Below are positions 52,948 to 64,000 of a stretch of DNA of 64,000 nucleotides, one piece after another. The notes beneath the pieces are model-generated. The model saw only the letters and a program-made list of their open reading frames with translations, made no database searches and was not told the origin of the DNA. The stretch is from Eunapius fragilis (Eukaryota; Porifera; Demospongiae; Spongillida; Spongillidae): contig OY811973.1 of assembly GCA_963681505.1 (NCBI GenBank), positions 7,294,673 through 7,358,672 of the forward strand. The letters are read 5' to 3'. Numbering within the stretch: the first letter of the stretch is position 1; every line of letters begins with the position of its first letter. The translations under genes and the position numbers were made by a program.

Positions 52948-55900
52948 CTAGTTGAAGCATGCAGGACTGGAGATGTGAGAGCTGTCCAACAGCTCCTGTC
53001 ACGTGGTGTTGGTGTGGATGTTGAGTATGACAGGGTGTGTACATGTGTATGTTGGGTATGGGGAGGTGTGTACATGTGTATGTTGAATATGGGGAGGTAA
53101 GTACATGTGTATGTTGGGTATGGGGAGGTATGTACATGTGTATGTTGAGTATGGGGAGGTATGTACATGTGTATGTTGAGTATGGGGAGGTGTGTACATG
53201 TGTATGTTGAGTATGGGGAGGTATGTACATGTGTATGTTGAGTATGGGGAGGTATGTACATGTGTATGTTGAGTATGGGAGGTATATACATGTGCATGTT
53301 GAGTATGGGGATCGAGGTACATGTATGTACATGTGAAAAGTTTTTGTATTGATGGTTTAGTAGTGTTATGCATGTAACCTTTTATACTACAGAAGGGCAG
53401 TTAGTAATATCATACATTTAATGCTATCATAAACATTTCAATGTCGGTCTTTTTACATAACTGAAGTTGTTTTCTTCAAAACAATCATGGCGCCTATTAC
53501 TGCAACCAGATCTTTGTTCATTGTTTAAACATATGATTGTGAAATAATAGTTGCTATCGTAAGGATATGATAGTCTGGCAGTATTAATGAGGCCAAAGAA
53601 TTGGTTTTGTCTCTTGCTAGTAGTTTCCATGCTCATTGCCACTAGATTTTGTTCCATCTGATGTGAATGTGAACAACAATCAGTGCATTGTTTAATTCCA
53701 CATGTTGTCACCTCATTGATGCATGTGTATTGCACTGCTTATCTTTACCCTCACCTCCCATATGTAGGAGACACCACTGTATAGGGCAGCTCAAAATGGT
53801 CATACAGCTGTGGTGGAGATCCTTGTAAAGGCAGGAGCTAATGTGAACAAAGTGAGTGATGTAGGATGTGGTGAAGTACTAACAAGCAGAAGAAGGGTTG
53901 ATCCAAATGCATTGTATTCATTGTCTTGTATCAATGCAATTTGTTAACTAAGTATGTCTTATCCATGCTATGTATATGTACATGGGTATAGGATTGAATA
54001 ATTTTTATGTAGAATGGTTTAGTGGTCTAAAAGTAGCAATGGGGAGGTGGTGACTGCATATCATTGAATATCAAGTTTTTTAAATCACAAACTACATGTA
54101 TGTATAACTATGTACATGCACAGTGCTTATATGCTATGCATATAAGGCCATATAAACACTTCTACCCTGGAAGGGCTTTCCTGCCTTCTGCCACACTCTT
54201 TGTCTGCTCCTCGCACATGTGTATTTGACTTCCTCACATCACCACCTGTATGAATATTGTTTCTTTACTGAATGCCATTTACTGCAATAGGTAGGCAATG
54301 ACCTGAGTACTCCCAGACCTATTACACTACCATTGACTTCCAATCCTCTAGGTCATTTAATATTCTTGTTTTTACATCTTAATTATTTATCTGTGTTTGC
54401 ACTTATCTCATTAAGTATGGGGCAGTTTGAAACCTCCATGGGGCACTTGTTAGATTTCCATTAATCAAACAGTACTTAAAACTATCCAGTTGGGGGGTTC
54501 ACATTGGTGGCTTCTACCCTGACCTAACAACTTTTATTACCTCGAAGAACATCTAATGAAGAGTACAACACTAGTTCATGTCTTGAAAATTTCTCTTTCT
54601 TTTCATTATGTGAATCCCACTCATCCATCATCAGTGCTTATGCATGTGGAAAGTATTTGTATTGAGGATTAGGTAGTTAGTATGTGGAGTGGTCTAAAAG
54701 TAGCATTGGTGAGGTGGGGACTATTCAATCTTTGGTGGTTTAATATTTAATGATAATGTGCTAAATATCCCTGAGGGGGAACATCCCCTGGGCAAGGGCC
54801 TCACTTCCATTCAACCATTTCTCTCAGCTTCAGTCACACCCAATCTAACACTATGTCCACTATTACAGTTTTGCCTTACTTCTGTGTCATACATGTAGCA
54901 GACTTGTGCCCACGTCTCGCACTCTGTCCACCTGTTATTTGCCGCCATTTTTCTTCTTCTTTTCGTTCTTCTTCCTTCCACCATCAAGAACTCGAGCTAG
55001 AAGCATTGTTCAAGAGTGCTAACAGCATCGATCATTTCAGCATGTATCCGGATATTATCTTTAGTATATATGACCCATTGGGCGAAATACAAAAGCAATT
55101 AGTAACTAATTCAGTATACACAGCTTGATATACAAACAATATTGTACCCAGGCCATACATCTACTACGTTATTCACCGACATATGGTAACCCACACCTAC
55201 ACTTTACGTTGGTTATTAATAGTCATCTGTTTGAAGAAATCAACAAGGCTAAAGCCCACAAGCAAAGCTAATCCCATAAAGAAGGTGTCCGCTACGACGC
55301 TGATCCAGGAAAGGACTATGCGCGTGACAGCTACGAGGCTGATCCAGGAAAGAAGGACTATGAGCATGACAGCTACGAGGCTGATCTGCTTCATCAGCCA
55401 TGTACATGTAAAAGTTAAAACTGTCTGATTTGCTAATACAAGACCCAGATGTCCAGTCCCAATAGATGACGCACTGCCATAGGGGTCTTACTTCAAAATT
55501 GTGTACATGCTATCTCATCTCATGAAGAAATTAAAATTGTATGAAATGCGTAATAAAAAAATTCTCTGTGAGAAAGTTGGTGTATAGGATTAATATTGGA
55601 AGGCAATAGTGGTCTAAAAAGCGAGGAAACAAGGGTCAAATTTAGAGGGAAAATGTAAACTCGCCCATTTGTAGGACATTATGTTTGTGTGCAGAATATA
55701 GGACTATTATATTATCTTCCCTTATTTTTAGACCCTTGTTTCCTCCCTTTTAACACCACTGTTGGCTTCTCCTATATGTTACCAACTTTCTCACAGAGAA
55801 TGTTTTTATTACCGGTTCTACAAGACTATTGTTTACATAGAGGATTACAAATCAATGGTCCCTTGGAACAGGCATAATGGAAGAGTCCAATATGACAGTT

Positions 55901-56166
55901 TGGGAGACCAAAGAATTGGTTTGTCCTCATGATTGTAGTTTCCATGCTCATTGCCACTAGATTTTATTCCATCTGATGTGAATGTGAACAACAATCAGTG
56001 CATTGTTTAATTCCATATGTTGTCACCTCATTGATGCATGTGTATTGCACTGCTTTTCATTACCCTCACCTCTCATATGTAGGACACACCACTGTATAGG
56101 GCAGCTCGTAATGGTCATACAGCTGTGGTGGAGATCCTTGTAAAGGCAGGAGCTGATGTGAACAAA
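52948..56166 (+). CDS. Second ankyrin-repeat gene, three exons recognised
   Basis: Exons 52948-53034 (LVEACRTGDVRAVQQLLSRG and VGVDVEYDR), 53768-53851 (ETPLYRAAQNGHTAVVEILV, ending ANVNK) and 56083-56166 (DTPLYRAARNGHTAVVEILV, ending ADVNK) lie between good AG and GT sites, all phase 0. The first is an N-terminal ankyrin cap, the others single repeats of 28 codons. The exon-intron blocks match that at 1760, so the gene is a relative of the ankyrin-kinase gene. No kinase or coiled-coil exon lies in the window; downstream exons may be beyond the Gypsy element or absent. Introns carry a minisatellite, foldback copy I and a charged-repeat fragment. Confidence 0.72.
53035..53320. repeat. 30-33 bp minisatellite next to the ankyrin exon
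   Basis: About nine units of TACATGTGTATGTTGAGTAT plus GGGGAGGTATG begin right at the exon's donor (GTGTGTACATG), so the splice site lies in the first unit. ORFs on the minus strand are repeat artefacts. Confidence 0.93.
55250..55400 (+). pseudogene. Charged-repeat gene (unit K) fragment, locus 3
   Basis: In one frame the plus strand reads DADPGKDYARDSYEADPGKK followed by DYEHDSYEAD, two to three 20-residue units like SYKADPEKKKASVRD of loci 1 and 2. Flanking exons are missing. It lies in an intron of the second ankyrin gene. Confidence 0.55.
55550..55812. mobile_element. Long-hairpin foldback element, copy I
   Basis: Outer arms match the family. Mini-hairpins are TTCTC-TGT-GAGAA (left) and TTCTC-ACA-GAGAA (right). 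The inner arms are diverged around a loop near 55675. Ends at TTTTTATTAC without the usual ACTTGT. Confidence 0.82.
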
Positions 56167-59155
56167 GTGAGTGTGTATGGTGTGGTGAAGTATTAACAAG
56201 GAGAAGAAGGGTTGATCCAAATGCATGTCTTGCATCAATGCAATATTAATGTTAAGAATATGTATAGTCAATGTACATGTGTTAATTTCTTTGTGGGACT
56301 GTCTTGGTGCTCAGTCCTTTTCAGCTGGACATAAGGGTCCATAATTAGACTATACCATAAACCAACAAAATCCATTGTGCCTTGATGCACCACCACCTCA
56401 TTATAATGGTGCTTTTTGAAGGAGCTGTAACACGTTCATTTTATCATCAAATGCCTGTTACACCATCACATTTAAATGGAGTATCGTCGTAGTAGTTACT
56501 ATACCATATGCGCACTCATCATATTGCAATCCAAGTTTTTATGCAAGGGAAATTCAAAAAACACTTGCCTACACATCGACAATTTCTCTTTCCTTTCATT
56601 ATGTGAGTTGCACTCATCCATCATATTATGCATGTGGATTGGGGATTGAATAATTCTTATGTAGAGTGGTTTAGTGGTCTAAAAGTAGCAATGGGGAGGT
56701 GATGACTGCATATCATTGAATATCAAATTTTTTGATACTACTTTATGTATAACTATGTACATGTAGTTGCATGCAGTTATGCTATTCAAGCCCATAACAC
56801 ACATCCTCTCAGTACTACCCTGGAGTGGCTTATCTCCTAGCACTCACCCTCCCACCACACTCCCTGTGCTTTGCATAGTTATCTGCCACACTTGCATATT
56901 TGTCTGTTTCTCACGCTTGTGTATTTGGTTCCTCACTAAACTTCCGCATTGTTTGCCGCATTGTTATCTATACAAAGTAATGTATACAGAAACACCATTC
57001 AGAACCACCATTCAGATCAGTCCAAATCTATGGATATCGATACATGAAAGCAGTAAGGTTGTGCTATGAACACCATGTAGGGTGTGGTGAAGTACTAATA
57101 AGATGAAGAAGCAAGGTTTATCCAAGTAGAATGTATCAAGGCAAAATTAAATGTTTACTAGTTGTGCTGATGTATTTATGTCTAGTCCATGCCATGTACA
57201 TGTACATGCTGGGGGTATACAACATTAAATATAGTGGTCAACACATTTAACATGTCTCTTTCTTTTCATTATGTGTATCCCACTCATCCATCATCAGTTG
57301 GTATGTTATGCATGTGGACAGTATTTGTATTGATGATTGAGTAATTTGTATATAGAGTGGTATAATAGTAGCAATGGGGAGGTGGTGACTATATATAATC
57401 ATTCATCAGGTTTATTTAATAACAGGCTGCATAATTACATCAATCCCATATTTGTTCATGCAATACATGTATGTGAGTAGTATATATTTATCCAAATGGA
57501 CTTACATGTAGTGTTAAATTATACCCGAGTGTCATGTAAACTTGTTAATAGCCTCTGTTTCTTTCATGCATATCACATATGTGAATTTCACTCATACATA
57601 ATCAGTGGGTAAGTTATGCATGTGGACAGTAATTGTATTGATGATTGAGTAGCTTTCATTTTGAGTGCTCAAAAAGTATGTTAAAACCAAGAAACCAGTA
57701 AAAAAAAATTGCTTTAATAAGGATAATGCACGCATGTACTGCTTTGACCATCACCAAGCCTGCAGATGATGATGTATTTCGGATATTGATACATGATAGC
57801 AGTAAGGTTGTGCTATGAACACCATGTAGGGTGTGGTGAAGTACTAATAAGATGAAGAAGAAGGGTATATCCAAGTAGAATGTATCAAGGCAAAATAAAT
57901 TGTTTACTAGAAGTGCTGAAGTGTTTATGTCTAGTCCATGCCATGTACATGTACATGCTGGAGTATACAACATTAAATTTAGTGGTCAACACATTTAAAA
58001 TTTTTCTTTCTTTTCATTATGTGTATCCCACTCATCCATCATCAGTTTGTAAGTTATGCATGTGGATAGTATTTGTATTGATGATTTAATATCTTTCATT
58101 TAGAGTGCTCAAAAAGTATGTTAAAACAAAGAAACCAGTAAAAAAAATTGCTTTAAGCATAATGTACGTATGTACTGCTTTGACCATCACCAAGCCTGCA
58201 GATGATGATAGAACAAATATGTGTAATCGTCATGTATTAATGTGCTAAAAATTTCTTTGTTTGACTGTCCTGTGTATAACCCCTGTTCAGCCGGACATTG
58301 GGGTCCATGTTTAGACTATACCATAAACCAACAAAATCCATTGTGCCTTGATGCACCACCACCTCATTATAATGGTGCTCTTTGATGGAGCTGTGCCACA
58401 TTCATTTTATCATTAAGTGCCTGTTACACCATCACATTTAAATGGAGTATCGTCGTAGTAGTTACTATTCCATATGTGCACTCATCAAAGTTACATTTTT
58501 ATGCTGTGGAAATACAAAAAACACTGGTCTACACATTGACAATTTCTCTTTCGTTTCATTATGTGAATCACACTCATCCATCATCAGGGGGTAAGTTATG
58601 CATGTGGATTGAGGATTGAATAACTTTTATATAGAGTGGTTTGTGGTGTAAAAATAGCAATGGGGAGGTGGTGACTGCATATCATTGAATATCAAGTTTT
58701 TAAGTATTACAAACTACTTTATTATGTATAACTATGTCATGCAATTATGCTATGCATATAAGCCCATAACACACATTCTCTCAGTACTACCCTGGAGAGG
58801 CTTATCTCCTAGCACTCACTGTCCCACCACACTCCCTGTGCCTTGCATAGTTATCTGCCACACTTGCGTATTTGTCTGTTCCTCACACTTGTGTATTTGG
58901 CTTCCTCGCTAAACTGCCTGTATGAACTTTTACTCATCTGTGTATGCCATTTGCCGCTCTTTGTCTCATTAAGAAATAAGTAGGCTATTCCCAGAGTCAA
59001 ACAACTCTGCTCCCATGCTTATTGCACTTCCGATCCTCTAGGTCATCTAATATTCTTGTTGTTGTTTACATACTTGTTCAATGAGCTAATTTTGCATGAG
59101 GTCTAAGTCTGGCCTGAATGGGAGTGCAGTATGGGGCAGTTTGAGACCTCCATGG

Positions 59156-59302
59156 TGTAGTGTCCGAGTCACTCGTTTAGGCCTCTACAAGAGAGGTGAA
59201 CATCTCGCTGCGTGACTGACTCAAAAAGTGATCATTGTCTCACGCGCATGCGCTCACATATTACAAATGACACACACATACACAATGTCCTGATATAATA
59301 CA
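59156..59302 (-). repeat. 3' LTR of Gypsy element 2
   Basis: 147 bp bounded by TGTA...TACA; in element orientation it begins TGTATTATATCAGGACATTG. Ends directly at the polypurine tract. Contains CGCGCATGCGC. Confidence 0.78.
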
Positions 59303-59316
59303 TTTCCCCCTCCCTA
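59303..59316 (-). other. Polypurine tract for plus-strand priming
   Basis: On the minus strand AGGGAGGGGGAAA lies immediately before the LTR, the standard position for second-strand priming. Confidence 0.75.
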
Positions 59317-59378
59317 AAGTTCAACCCCCTCTAATGTCCTAACATATTACATATACTACAGCATGAGTTTAATCACCA

Positions 59379-60676
59379 TTAATGACCATAATAGTCTGGA
59401 GGCTTCCTCACTCTTGTCGACCGACGCACTGGTGCTGAAATAGGCACTTGTGGCTGTGGTATATCATTGTCCTCTGCACTCGCTCCAGGATTACCAACAG
59501 TAGGTGGAATCGAGGGAGGTACTTCAGGGGGAGCTTGAACACAAGGCTCAGATGAAGATGAATCAGCAGTAGGAACAGCTTCTTCGTCAGAAGAACTTGG
59601 TGAAACCACAGGGGTACTTGACGGACCTGATGTAACGTCATTAGGGTTGTCCACATAGACATCATCACTAGCGTCTACTTGAGAGTTGTGGCGGGCCCTC
59701 AAATGGTCTATATGTCTGCGGACTACTCCACTTCCAATCTTAACAGTATAGGAGAGAGGCCCGGTAACAGCGACAATGACTCCTGGAATCCACTTCTTGG
59801 AAAAACGAAAATCCCGAACGTATACTAGGCCACCTTCAACAAACTTACGCTACTGATACCCCGGGTATCATGATCCTGCTTCTGTGCGGCTTGGCGAGAC
59901 TCCACTCAAACAGCAAGGTCAGGATGCAAAATGTCAAGTCGGGAACGAGGGCGACGACCCAGCAAAAGTTCAGCCAGTGACGAACCTGTGGTACTGTGAG
60001 GAGTCAATCGGTACTTAAACAAGAAACAAGATAGTTTTGTTTCAATAGATCCTAGCTTTTGGTGTAGAAGACCCTGTTTGAAAGTCTGAACGGCTCTTTC
60101 GGCTAAACCATTTGTCGAGGGATGATAGGGGGCAGACTTGACGTGGATTATACCATTCTGACTCGTAAACAATCTGAACTCTTCACTCATGAAAGCCGGC
60201 CCATTGTCTGTTACTATGTTCCGTGGTATCCCATGAATTGCAAATATGCTCTTCAAACGCTCAATAGTAGGTACTGCTGATATCGACTTCATAAGGTGAA
60301 CCTCGAGCCACTTTGAGTGGGCATCAATCAACACCAAAAACATATGTCCCATGAATGGCCCTGCAAAATCGATATGCAACCGAGACCAGGGTTCTTGGGG
60401 CCATTCCCATGGATGGATAGGAGCCACTGGTGGCAGGAATCGAGATGACTGACAAGTGTCGCATTGCTTGACTACGTCCTCTATCTCTTTATCCATATTG
60501 GGCCACCACACATATCCTCGAGCTAAGCCTTTCATCTTATTAATCCCTGGGTGCGATTCATGCAATTCTGACAAGACTTGTTGCCTGCCCTGTGGTGGAA
60601 TGATAACTCTAGCTCCCCACAACAAACAACCATCCAAAACACTCAACTCATTCTTTCTCTGCTGATAGGTGCTCAA
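59379..60676 (-). pseudogene. Gypsy integrase and C-terminal tail
   Basis: 60676-59906 carries the H2C2 zinc finger (HESHPGINKMKGLARGYVWW ... CDTCQ) and the DDE core (HIDFAGPF, VTDNGPAF, NGLAERAV). After breaks near 59905-59860 the reading continues through a chromodomain-free tail (FSKKWIPGVIVAVTGPLSY, IDHLRARHNSQ) to a Ser/Pro/Glu-rich end (RRSTRVRKPPDYYGH). The RKPP..Y end is common in this Gypsy group. All three catalytic acids are present, but frame breaks split the protein. Confidence 0.87.
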
Positions 60677-60684
60677 ACCATCAC

Positions 60685-61948
60685 CTAGATTTCCGCCAGG
60701 CCACCCACTCTTAACAAATCCTCGAACTCTCGACAGAACTGGGTCTCAGTCTGTCCAACCCCTACTTTGGCTAACCGTAATAGGAATGGTTGAGAGTAAG
60801 TCAAGCAAAGAAAGAACATCCCCAGGAGTGGATACGCAACTAATGGATTGTGGGCTGGGCAGACGGCTGAAGGCATCAGCATTGGCATGTTGAGCTCCAG
60901 ACTTGTATCTGATTGAGTATTGGTACGTGCTAAGTGCTAAAGCCCACCTCTGTATTCTAGATGAGGCCATAGGTGGTATACCCCTATGTTCTCCAAATAA
61001 ATAGATAAGTGGTTTATGGTCAGAAAAGATTGTAAAAGGACGACCATACAAGTACTGATGAAATTTGGAAACACCAAAGTATATAGCCAAAGCTTCCTTA
61101 TCCAATTAGGAATAACCCTTTTCAGCAGGTGACAAGGTACGTGAAACAAATCCTATAGGTCTCTCCGATCCATCCTCCATTTCGTGGGACAGTACTGCCC
61201 CTATCCCGTAGGGTGAAGCATCACACGCCAGGATTGGCTTGTGGCTATCATAATGCACCAAAAGAGCTAACGTCTTCAACATGTTTTTCACAGCAGCAAA
61301 CGCCTGCTCCTGTTCTGATGTCCAACTCCATTTCTGCTGTTTTATCAACAATTGGTACAAAGAGGACAGCTTGGAGGCAAGGTTTGGCAAAAACTTGGAA
61401 TAATAATTAAGCAGTCCCAAGAAAGATTTTAATTCTGTGATATTCTTGGGTGATTGTGCTTCGTTAATTGCCTGAACCTTTGCATCGGTAGGGTGCAACC
61501 CTTCTCTATCAATACGATGACCCAAATATTCTACAGACGAAGCCATGAATATACATTTTGCCTTTTTAAGCCGCAACCCACTTTCAGCAAGTTTACTTAG
61601 AACCTTGTCTAAAGTATGCAAGTGTTCCTCTATCGATGCACCCTTTACCAGAATGTCATCAACGTACACCACCGTGTGATCTATACCCTGTAGCACACAT
61701 TCCATGGCCCTCTGAAACATGGCTGGGGCCGATGCCACCCCAAAAGGTAATCGGTTGTACTCAAACAGACCTTTATGCGTGTTAATAGTAGTATATGCTT
61801 TCGAGGCATCATCTAATCTCATCTGTTGATATGCATTAGTCAAGTCAATTTTTGAGAATAAGCGGCCCCCTGACAAAGAAGCAAATAAGTCCTCTACTCG
61901 AGGAACAGGGTACGATTCCAATCTGGATGCCTGATTCACCGTTAGCTT
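60685..61948 (-). pseudogene. Gypsy reverse transcriptase and RNase H
   Basis: RT from KLTVNQ through FSKIDLTNAYQQM, LPFGVASAPAMFQR and the catalytic YVDD to LGLLNYYSKFLPNL; then the RNase H start ACDASPYGIGAVLSH and FSDHKPLIYLF, HANADAFSRLP. A single base change gives TAA where Gln is expected (KGYS-stop-LDKEALA, near 61108), and a frameshift lies near 60765. The missing start of RT is at 63369 and beyond, across the inserted transposon. Confidence 0.88.
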
Positions 61949-61952
61949 ATAG

Positions 61953-63364
61953 TGTCTATTTGCATCCGTGTGTACACCTGTACACATATTGGGTAATATG
62001 TGTACAGGGGAGCACAAATTACTTACCCTACCTTATCTTTGTAAGTAATCACATTTGTCATTCAAAAATCAATATATGAGTACACAACAGATAATTAATT
62101 GATGGTCACTAATAATTCAAATTATTTGATTGTTATCTGACGAATAAACCACATTAGAAAAACAAAGAAAACTGCGCATGCGACTGAGGTGTACGTGTAC
62201 GCAGAGTAAGAGGATGTGTTGACAGTGGAGGCACGAAGGCTGGAATAGTGGAGGTGCAAATGGTGGAGGTGCGAGTAGTGAAGGTGCAAATAGTGGGAGC
62301 GCGAATAGTGGAGGCGCGAGTAGAGGAGGTACGAGCACTGAAAGCTCGAATATTGGAGGCATAAATAGTGGAGGCGCGAATAGTGGAGGCGCAAATGGTG
62401 GAGGCACAAATGGTGGAGGCACAAATGATGGAGGCACAAATGGTGGAGGCGCGAATAGTGGAGGCGCAAGCACTGAAGGTGCAAATAGTGAAAGCGTGAG
62501 TAGTGGAGGCATGGTAGGGAATTCGAAGTGGCAGAGGAAGTGCAAGTAGAGGTAGAGGAAGTGCAAGTAAAGGTAGAGGAAGTGCAAGTAGAGGTAGAGG
62601 AAGTGCAAGTAGAGGTAGAGGAAGTGCAAGTAGAGGTAGAGGAAGTGCAAGTAGAGGTAGAGTAAGTGCAAGTAGGAGTGAAGGAGTAAAACCTCAAAAC
62701 CTAAAGCTGCAGTCTGCCCTGAGATGGTGGAGTGATACTAACATGATCATTTAGCATTGTTGCTGTTTTTTGATACACAAGTGATTGAATTTGCATGATT
62801 CTTTTGCAATGAACATCATTTTCCTACATAGGACTAATTTGTGTACACCTGTACACATTTTACTGCAAAACTTTCCTGATACAACTGCATGAATAATTTC
62901 ATATTACATAGTTACTATATCATGCCCTCTATCACTTTCAATACTCATTTGAAAACAGTATACTACTATAGTGAAGCAATGTAATATGTGTACAGGCGTA
63001 CACAAATTAGAGCATATGACTGTAAAAGTGATTACCAAAAAGAAACAGCATTTGTTTGATGTACATACAAAACAAACTATGTGGATAAAATTTGACTTAT
63101 TGAGAATGTTCCCATCATGTTTGTTTTAATCTCTAACATTTACAGTGTTCTGCAGTGCTATAGATAACAGGATTAAGAGTTGTTATTGCAATTAGCCAAA
63201 ATTAGCATATTCATGACACACTTAACCACAAGTTAACACCACCATAGGGGGTATAGATTTTCACAAGTTGTGTAAAATGACCACTGCTGGTATGAGATGT
63301 AATGCAGCAAAATGAAAGGAGTAATTTGTGTACCACTGTACACACTTTAGGATGCAAATAGACA
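61953..63364. mobile_element. 1412-bp DNA transposon inserted in the Gypsy reverse transcriptase
   Basis: Inverted ends TGTCTATTTGCATCC (61953-61967) and GGATGCAAATAGACA (63350-63364). ATAG is duplicated at both sides (61949-61952, 63365-63368); removing the element and one ATAG restores the RT frame through CGDYKLTV. Near-palindromes GTGTACACCTGTACAC or variants occur inside both ends and at about 62838 and 62990. There is no transposase ORF. A 4-bp duplication fits few superfamilies (for example Sola or Chapaev); the assignment is open. Confidence 0.9.
62220..62680. repeat. Two adjoining minisatellites in the inserted transposon
   Basis: 62220-62510: 15-16 bp units around AGTGGAGGCGCAAATGGTGG. 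62530-62670: 21-bp units GGTAGAGGAAGTGCAAGTAGA. The plus strand codes Gly/Ala/Asn/Ser then Gly/Arg/Ser/Ala repeats, but the first frame meets a stop where the second array starts and no start codon is evident. Minus-strand ORFs over it are repeat artefacts. Confidence 0.88.
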
Positions 63365-63368
63365 ATAG

Positions 63369-64000
63369 TCTCCACATATTCTAACTGTCCCATCCTCTTT
63401 CACTATTGGCACTATTGGTGCTGCCCAATCCGCAAAAGGCACAGGTCGAATCACCCCAGACGTCTCTAGACGTCTCAACTCCACCTCAATCTTATCCTTT
63501 AGGACATAAGGCACAGTACGGGCTTTATAAAACCTTGGACTAACCAGTGGATCAACTGAGAATTTAGCAAAAACTCCCTTCAAGGTTCCCAATTCATCCT
63601 GGAACAACACTCTATGCTTCTCCAACAGCTCTTCCAGGTTCTTATTCACCCGTACATTGTGAATCTCCCCCCAATCAATCTTAATAACTTGCAACCAATT
63701 CCGGCCCAATAAGTTTGGTCCCTTTGAATTCACTACTAGCAACGGTAAACTGGCTGTTTGAGACTTATATGATACCACCACTTCTGCCACTCCCGCAATA
63801 GATAACGGCTCTCCTGTATAGGTGCTTAATCGAGTTGCCGTAGGATGCAACGTTGGCACTCCCTTTTCACACGATCCCCAACAAATCCTCAAACATTCTT
63901 TTGCTGATTACAGTCATAGCAGCACCGGTATCTAGTTCCATATCAACTCTAGCCCCGTTAATCTCCATGGGTACTATGAATGGCTGCACTTTGGGCAAAC
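63369..64000 (-). pseudogene. Gypsy protease and start of reverse transcriptase
   Basis: Near 63960-63890 the minus strand reads VDMELDTGAAMTVIS, an intact D-T-G protease site. After a frameshift near 63870 it continues with GPNLLGRNWLQVIKIDW, LFQDELGTLKG, RFYKARTVPYVLKDKIEVEL and WAAPIVPIVKEDGTVRICGD, the start of RT, and ends at the inserted transposon. Confidence 0.87.

Larger units (their letters stand above)
53640..59155 (+). repeat. Tandemly duplicated exon-intron blocks, some without exon
   Basis: Blocks begin near 53640, 55915, 57050, 57770 and 58225 and share CATCAGTTGGTAAGTTATGC-like, GGTCTAAAAGTAGCAATGGG and TTTCTCTTTCTTTTCATTAT segments. 53768 and 56083 keep the ankyrin exon. Near 57070 and 57830 only the post-exon sequence GTAGGGTGTGGTGAAGTACT survives. 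Paired segments at 56767-57069 and 58685-58912 (CCATAACACACAT.CTCTCAG) are the same kind of copy. Confidence 0.82.
59156..64000 (-). mobile_element. Ty3/Gypsy-like LTR retrotransposon 2, interrupted, running off the window end
   Basis: On the minus strand: protease, reverse transcriptase, RNase H, integrase, then a polypurine tract and the 3' LTR (59302-59156). Gag and the 5' LTR are beyond 64000. It inserted in a duplicated intron block: the unoccupied relative near 54415-54450 reads GGGGCAGTTTGAAACCTCCA then TGG without a break, while here the LTR follows GACCTCCATGG. Several stops, frameshifts and a 1.4-kb insertion make it inactive. Confidence 0.88.

Noticed and set aside
52880..53373. 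Minus-strand ORFs rich in TYLPILNIHMYIPPH
   Set aside because: They arise from the 30-33 bp minisatellite; the plus strand carries the ankyrin exon.
56767..58912. ORFs starting near 56767 and 58685 as a duplicated gene
   Set aside because: They lie in copied intron blocks, differ by indels and have no domain.
59379..59702. Ser/Pro/Glu-rich ORF as a separate gene
   Set aside because: It continues from the integrase end of the Gypsy element and lies next to the polypurine tract.
62117..62697. Two long minus-strand ORFs (Leu/Tyr- and Ser/Thr/Cys-rich)
   Set aside because: Both run over minisatellites inside a transposon without conserved sequence.

Overview
The window is animal nuclear DNA, most likely from a demosponge (an Amphimedon-like genome). 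The evidence is short GT-AG introns (some under 60 bp), an ankyrin / coiled-coil / TKL-kinase gene of the kind expanded in demosponges, a p53-family gene, and a dense mix of metazoan transposons: Ty3/Gypsy, Ngaro-type DIRS, non-LTR elements with a restriction-like endonuclease, EnSpm, Mutator-like, hAT-like and Transib/RAG1-like. The species is an inference; no tRNA, rRNA, CRISPR or operon structure was found.

Layout. 1-1519: decayed Gypsy element on the minus strand, cut by the window edge. 1760-14749 (+): an ankyrin-repeat gene ending in a long coiled coil and a TKL-type kinase; its introns hold a broken Transib/RAG1-like transposase (5473-7739), foldback elements, a minisatellite and CA/TG microsatellites. 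14750-21600: repeats, a nested hAT-like element and two truncated non-LTR copies. 21609-28363: a probable complete EnSpm-like element with imperfect 31-bp inverted ends, CATGCATG-rich arrays inside both ends, a BEN-domain gene on the minus strand and a transposase gene on the plus strand, head to head. 28370-31900: a dispersed unit carrying a charged-repeat exon and a small proline-rich ORF, then a 42-bp minisatellite. 32170-34876 (+): exons of a dystrophin-family EF-hand region followed at once by a compact ten-exon p53-family gene. 34900-40140: non-LTR copies and a ricin-type lectin exon. 41176-45994 (-): an Ngaro-like tyrosine-recombinase retrotransposon with its full set of split direct repeats. 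46000-50455: an inverted pair of proline-rich ORFs around a hairpin element, a second copy of the charged-repeat gene, and a Mutator-like element with 9-bp target duplications and a RecQ-like gene fragment. 52948-59155 (+): a second ankyrin gene whose exon-plus-intron blocks are tandemly duplicated. 59156-64000 (-): a second Gypsy element with its 3' LTR, itself interrupted by a 1.4-kb DNA transposon.

The commonest repeat is a family of about 280-300 bp, nearly perfectly palindromic elements: ten copies in 64 kb, each arm carrying its own mini-hairpin whose stem is kept while its loop varies. Host genes that look functional are the ankyrin kinase, the p53-like gene, probably the dystrophin-like exons, the ricin-type exon and the second ankyrin gene. 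Almost everything else is mobile DNA at various stages of decay, often nested so that target duplications and empty sites can be read directly.
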